The notes under the pieces are model-generated. The model saw only the letters and a list, made by a program, of their open reading frames with translations. It was not told where the DNA came from and made no database searches. Both the position numbers and the translations under genes were made by a program. From Methylococcaceae bacterium (GTDB taxonomy: Bacteria; Pseudomonadota; Gammaproteobacteria; Methylococcales; Methylomonadaceae): a stretch of 7,110 bases of DNA. Positions 5,398 to 7,110 of the stretch are shown piece by piece (the stretch's first letter is position 1; every line of letters begins with the position of its first letter). The stretch covers positions 1 to 7,110 of the forward strand of contig JAUYMX010000247.1 in assembly GCA_030699345.1 (NCBI GenBank), written 5' to 3'.

Positions 5398-6768
5398 ATG
5401 AAACACCCTGTTATTGATGCACAAATTACTCCTGAAGGTCGTTTGGATATATTGTCTAAACTTGAAGTCAATACACTTCTTGATACCAGTCAGGGTGGGC
5501 TATACCAACTATTTCGCAATTGTTCCTTAGCGGTGCTCAATTGTGGCAGCGATATGGATGATGGCAAGGAATTACTGAATCGTTATCCAAATTTTGATAT
5601 TCGAGTGATTCAAGAACAACGGGGCATCAAATTAGAAGTCAAGAATGCTCCCGCGCATGCTTTTGTAGACGGCAAGATGATAAGAGGAATTAGTGAGCAT
5701 TTATTTGCCGTGCTACGTGACATTATTTTTGTTAGCGACGAGATAAACGATAACCCCAAATTTGATCTCAATGTTTCCGAAGGTATTAGCAATGCTGTAT
5801 TCCATATTCTTCGGAATGCCAATATTTTGAGGCCTATGACAAATCCCAATCTTGTAGTGTGCTGGGGTGGGCATTCAATTAATCGCGAAGAATATCAATA
5901 TACTAAGCAAGTTGGTTACGAATTGGGTCTGCGCGGCTTGAATATTTGTACTGGCTGCGGGCCTGGCGCAATGAAAGGCCCAATGAAGGGGGCGACTATT
6001 GGCCATGCCAAACAACGAATCAAAAATGGGCAATATCTAGGAATTACCGAGCCTGGAATTATTGCTGCAGAATCCCCCAATCCGATTGTCAATGAATTGG
6101 TCATCTTGCCAGATATAGAAAAACGTCTGGAAGCTTTTGTCAGAATGGGGCATGGCATTGTTGTGTTTCCAGGCGGCGCAGGCACCGCCGAGGAAATTCT
6201 TTACCTATTAGGTATTTTGTTACACCCGGACAATAAGGATATGCCATTTCCGTTGATATTTTGTGGGCCGGAAAGTTCACGTAGCTACTTTAGGCATATC
6301 GATCAATTTATTGCCGGCACTTTGGGACAAGAAGCTCGGCAACGCTATCAAATAATTATTGAACAGCCTGATTTGGTTGCTAGAGAAATGCAGGTAGGCA
6401 TTAGACAAGTCCGAGAGTTTCGCAAGTCTGCAGGGGATGCTTATTACTTCAATTGGTTGCTGAAAATTGACCAAGTTTTCCAGCAACCGTTCAATCCGAC
6501 GCATCAAAATATGCGCAGTTTGGAGTTACATAAAAATCAACTGAGTCATCAACTTGCTGCCAATTTGAGGCGAGCTTTTTCCGGGATTGTTGCCGGTAAC
6601 GTGAAGAATGAAGGCATTCTAGCCATTGAAAAATATGGGCATTTTGATATCCGTGGTGATCTGGACATTATGCGTCTCATGGATTCCTTGTTGACTTCAT
6701 TTGTTGAGCAGCACCGTATGAAATTGCCTGGCAAGCTATATTTACCTTGCTATCGCATAATTCAGTAG
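5398..6768 (+). CDS. ppnN: Pyrimidine/purine nucleotide 5'-monophosphate nucleosidase PpnN (YgdH)
   Basis: The 456 residues match E. coli PpnN (454) along the whole length. PpnN cleaves the N-glycosidic bond of nucleoside monophosphates to give base plus ribose 5-phosphate, and in E. coli it is activated by (p)ppGpp. The N-terminal domain contains LYQLFRNCSLAVLN (35-48) and AFVDGKMIR (88-96). The central LOG/Rossmann-type catalytic part holds VVCWGGHSIN (153-162), CTGCGPGAMKGPMKGA (184-199) and the signature PGGAGTAEE (258-266). The C-terminal domain includes LRRAFSGIVAGNVKNEG (390-406) and HRMKLPG (439-445). All recognised motifs are intact. The ATG precedes the usual N-terminus by a few residues and has no clear Shine-Dalgarno. 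The gene stands alone, divergent from the lipoprotein and followed by ssb. Confidence 0.96.
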   Translation: MKHPVIDAQITPEGRLDILSKLEVNTLLDTSQGGLYQLFRNCSLAVLNCGSDMDDGKELLNRYPNFDIRVIQEQRGIKLEVKNAPAHAFVDGKMIRGISEHLFAVLRDIIFVSDEINDNPKFDLNVSEGISNAVFHILRNANILRPMTNPNLVVCWGGHSINREEYQYTKQVGYELGLRGLNICTGCGPGAMKGPMKGATIGHAKQRIKNGQYLGITEPGIIAAESPNPIVNELVILPDIEKRLEAFVRMGHGIVVFPGGAGTAEEILYLLGILLHPDNKDMPFPLIFCGPESSRSYFRHIDQFIAGTLGQEARQRYQIIIEQPDLVAREMQVGIRQVREFRKSAGDAYYFNWLLKIDQVFQQPFNPTHQNMRSLELHKNQLSHQLAANLRRAFSGIVAGNVKNEGILAIEKYGHFDIRGDLDIMRLMDSLLTSFVEQHRMKLPGKLYLPCYRIIQ

Positions 6769-6831
6769 CCAATCAATAGAGACTGTCATTAGTCTTGAGT
6801 TGTAGGGCTGCATAGGTCAAAAGTTAAATTC

Positions 6832-6854
6832 GGTTTGAGGTTTCACCCCAAACC
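6832..6854 (+). terminator. Hairpin between ppnN and ssb (terminator or operator)
   Basis: GGTTTG (6832-6837) pairs with CAAACC (6849-6854), an A/C mismatch follows, then GG/CC, with a 5-nt TTTCA loop. No T run follows, so as a ppnN terminator it would be weak. It also overlaps the -35 and spacer of the likely ssb promoter. Confidence 0.4.
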
Positions 6855-6864
6855 AGTTGATAAT
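6835..6864 (+). promoter_or_regulatory. Probable ssb promoter
   Basis: -35 TTGAGG (6835-6840), an 18-bp spacer and -10 GATAAT (6859-6864) give a start near 6871, about 27 nt before the ssb ATG. It lies 67 nt or more past the ppnN stop and gives ssb its own start of transcription. Confidence 0.45.
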
Positions 6865-6897
6865 AACGGCATTGTTAATTCAACTAATAGAGAAAAA

Positions 6898-7110
6898 ATG
6901 AGTAATGTATTTAGTTTTACCGGCACAGTCGGTGCAGATGCTGAAGTTAGATATTCACCATCCGGCCAACCTGTGTTAAATGTGAGAGTGGCAAATAACG
7001 TAGGTTTTGGTGATAAACAACAAACTCTATGGATTAGGGTTGCCGTATGGGGTAAACGTGCAGAAGGACAGCTTGCCAATTACTTAAAAAAAGGCCAGCA
7101 AGTTTTTGTG
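6898..7110 (+). CDS. ssb: Single-stranded DNA-binding protein (3' partial)
   Basis: The first 71 codons form the start of an OB-fold SSB: MSNVFSFTGTVG, then DAEVRYSPSGQPVLNVRVA, the LWIRVAVWGKRAE core strand and LKKGQQVFV at the right edge. The order matches the SSB pattern (G-x-D-x-E-x-R-Y, then W-x-R-V-x-x-W-G-K). SSB coats single-stranded DNA in replication, repair and recombination. The start context GAGAAAAAATG is purine-rich but not a strong Shine-Dalgarno. The Y-S-P-S-G-Q-P version resembles the short or accessory SSBs common in plasmids and some chromosomes more than E. coli Ssb, so this could be a second paralogue. The C-terminal acidic tip that would help decide lies beyond the window. 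Confidence 0.9.
   Translation, partial: MSNVFSFTGTVGADAEVRYSPSGQPVLNVRVANNVGFGDKQQTLWIRVAVWGKRAEGQLANYLKKGQQVFV

Noticed and set aside
5610..6734. Four minus-strand frames inside ppnN
   Set aside because: All are antisense to a full-length, motif-complete ppnN and show no domain of their own.

Overview
The window reads as ordinary chromosome of a moderately AT-rich gammaproteobacterium. PpnN/YgdH, RNase AM/YciV, PNPase and a CspA-type protein all have gammaproteobacterial-style sequences. The combination of a small RRM protein, this CspA type and a short Ssb is reminiscent of Methylococcales-like lineages, but that placement is from memory and is weak.

Layout. Positions 1-590 (+) carry the 3' end of pnp. 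It is interrupted by an in-frame TAA at 123-125, exactly between the catalytic core and the KH-S1 RNA-binding tail, and the tail stays fully open as a 148-codon frame. A strong, probably bidirectional terminator (614-650) separates it from a converging minus-strand series running from 5276 down to 676. In transcription order that series is a Tyr/His-rich lipoprotein, a cold-shock protein with a long leader, a 121-bp MITE-like inverted-repeat element, a single-RRM RNA-binding protein, a TARG1/DarG-like macrodomain protein, a B-family ABC exporter (GTG start) and RNase AM (rnm), whose start is 2 nt from the exporter's stop. Divergent from the lipoprotein, ppnN (nucleotide 5'-monophosphate nucleosidase) runs on the plus strand. 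It is followed by the start of an ssb gene that leaves the window at the right edge.

How the genes relate. Several are RNA- or nucleotide-handling genes (PNPase, RNase AM, RRM protein, CspA, PpnN, macrodomain), many with known stress or cold roles in other species. Intergenic gaps and separate promoters argue against one operon; only the exporter-rnm pair looks translationally coupled. No CRISPR array, tRNA, rRNA, phage or complete IS was seen, and no stretch above 300 bases lacks a gene.

The points most worth a second look are the split pnp, the MITE-like element next to the csp gene, and the macrodomain protein that appears to lack the catalytic Lys/Asp of its nearest recognised relatives. 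I do not see convincing evidence for a wholly new multi-gene system.
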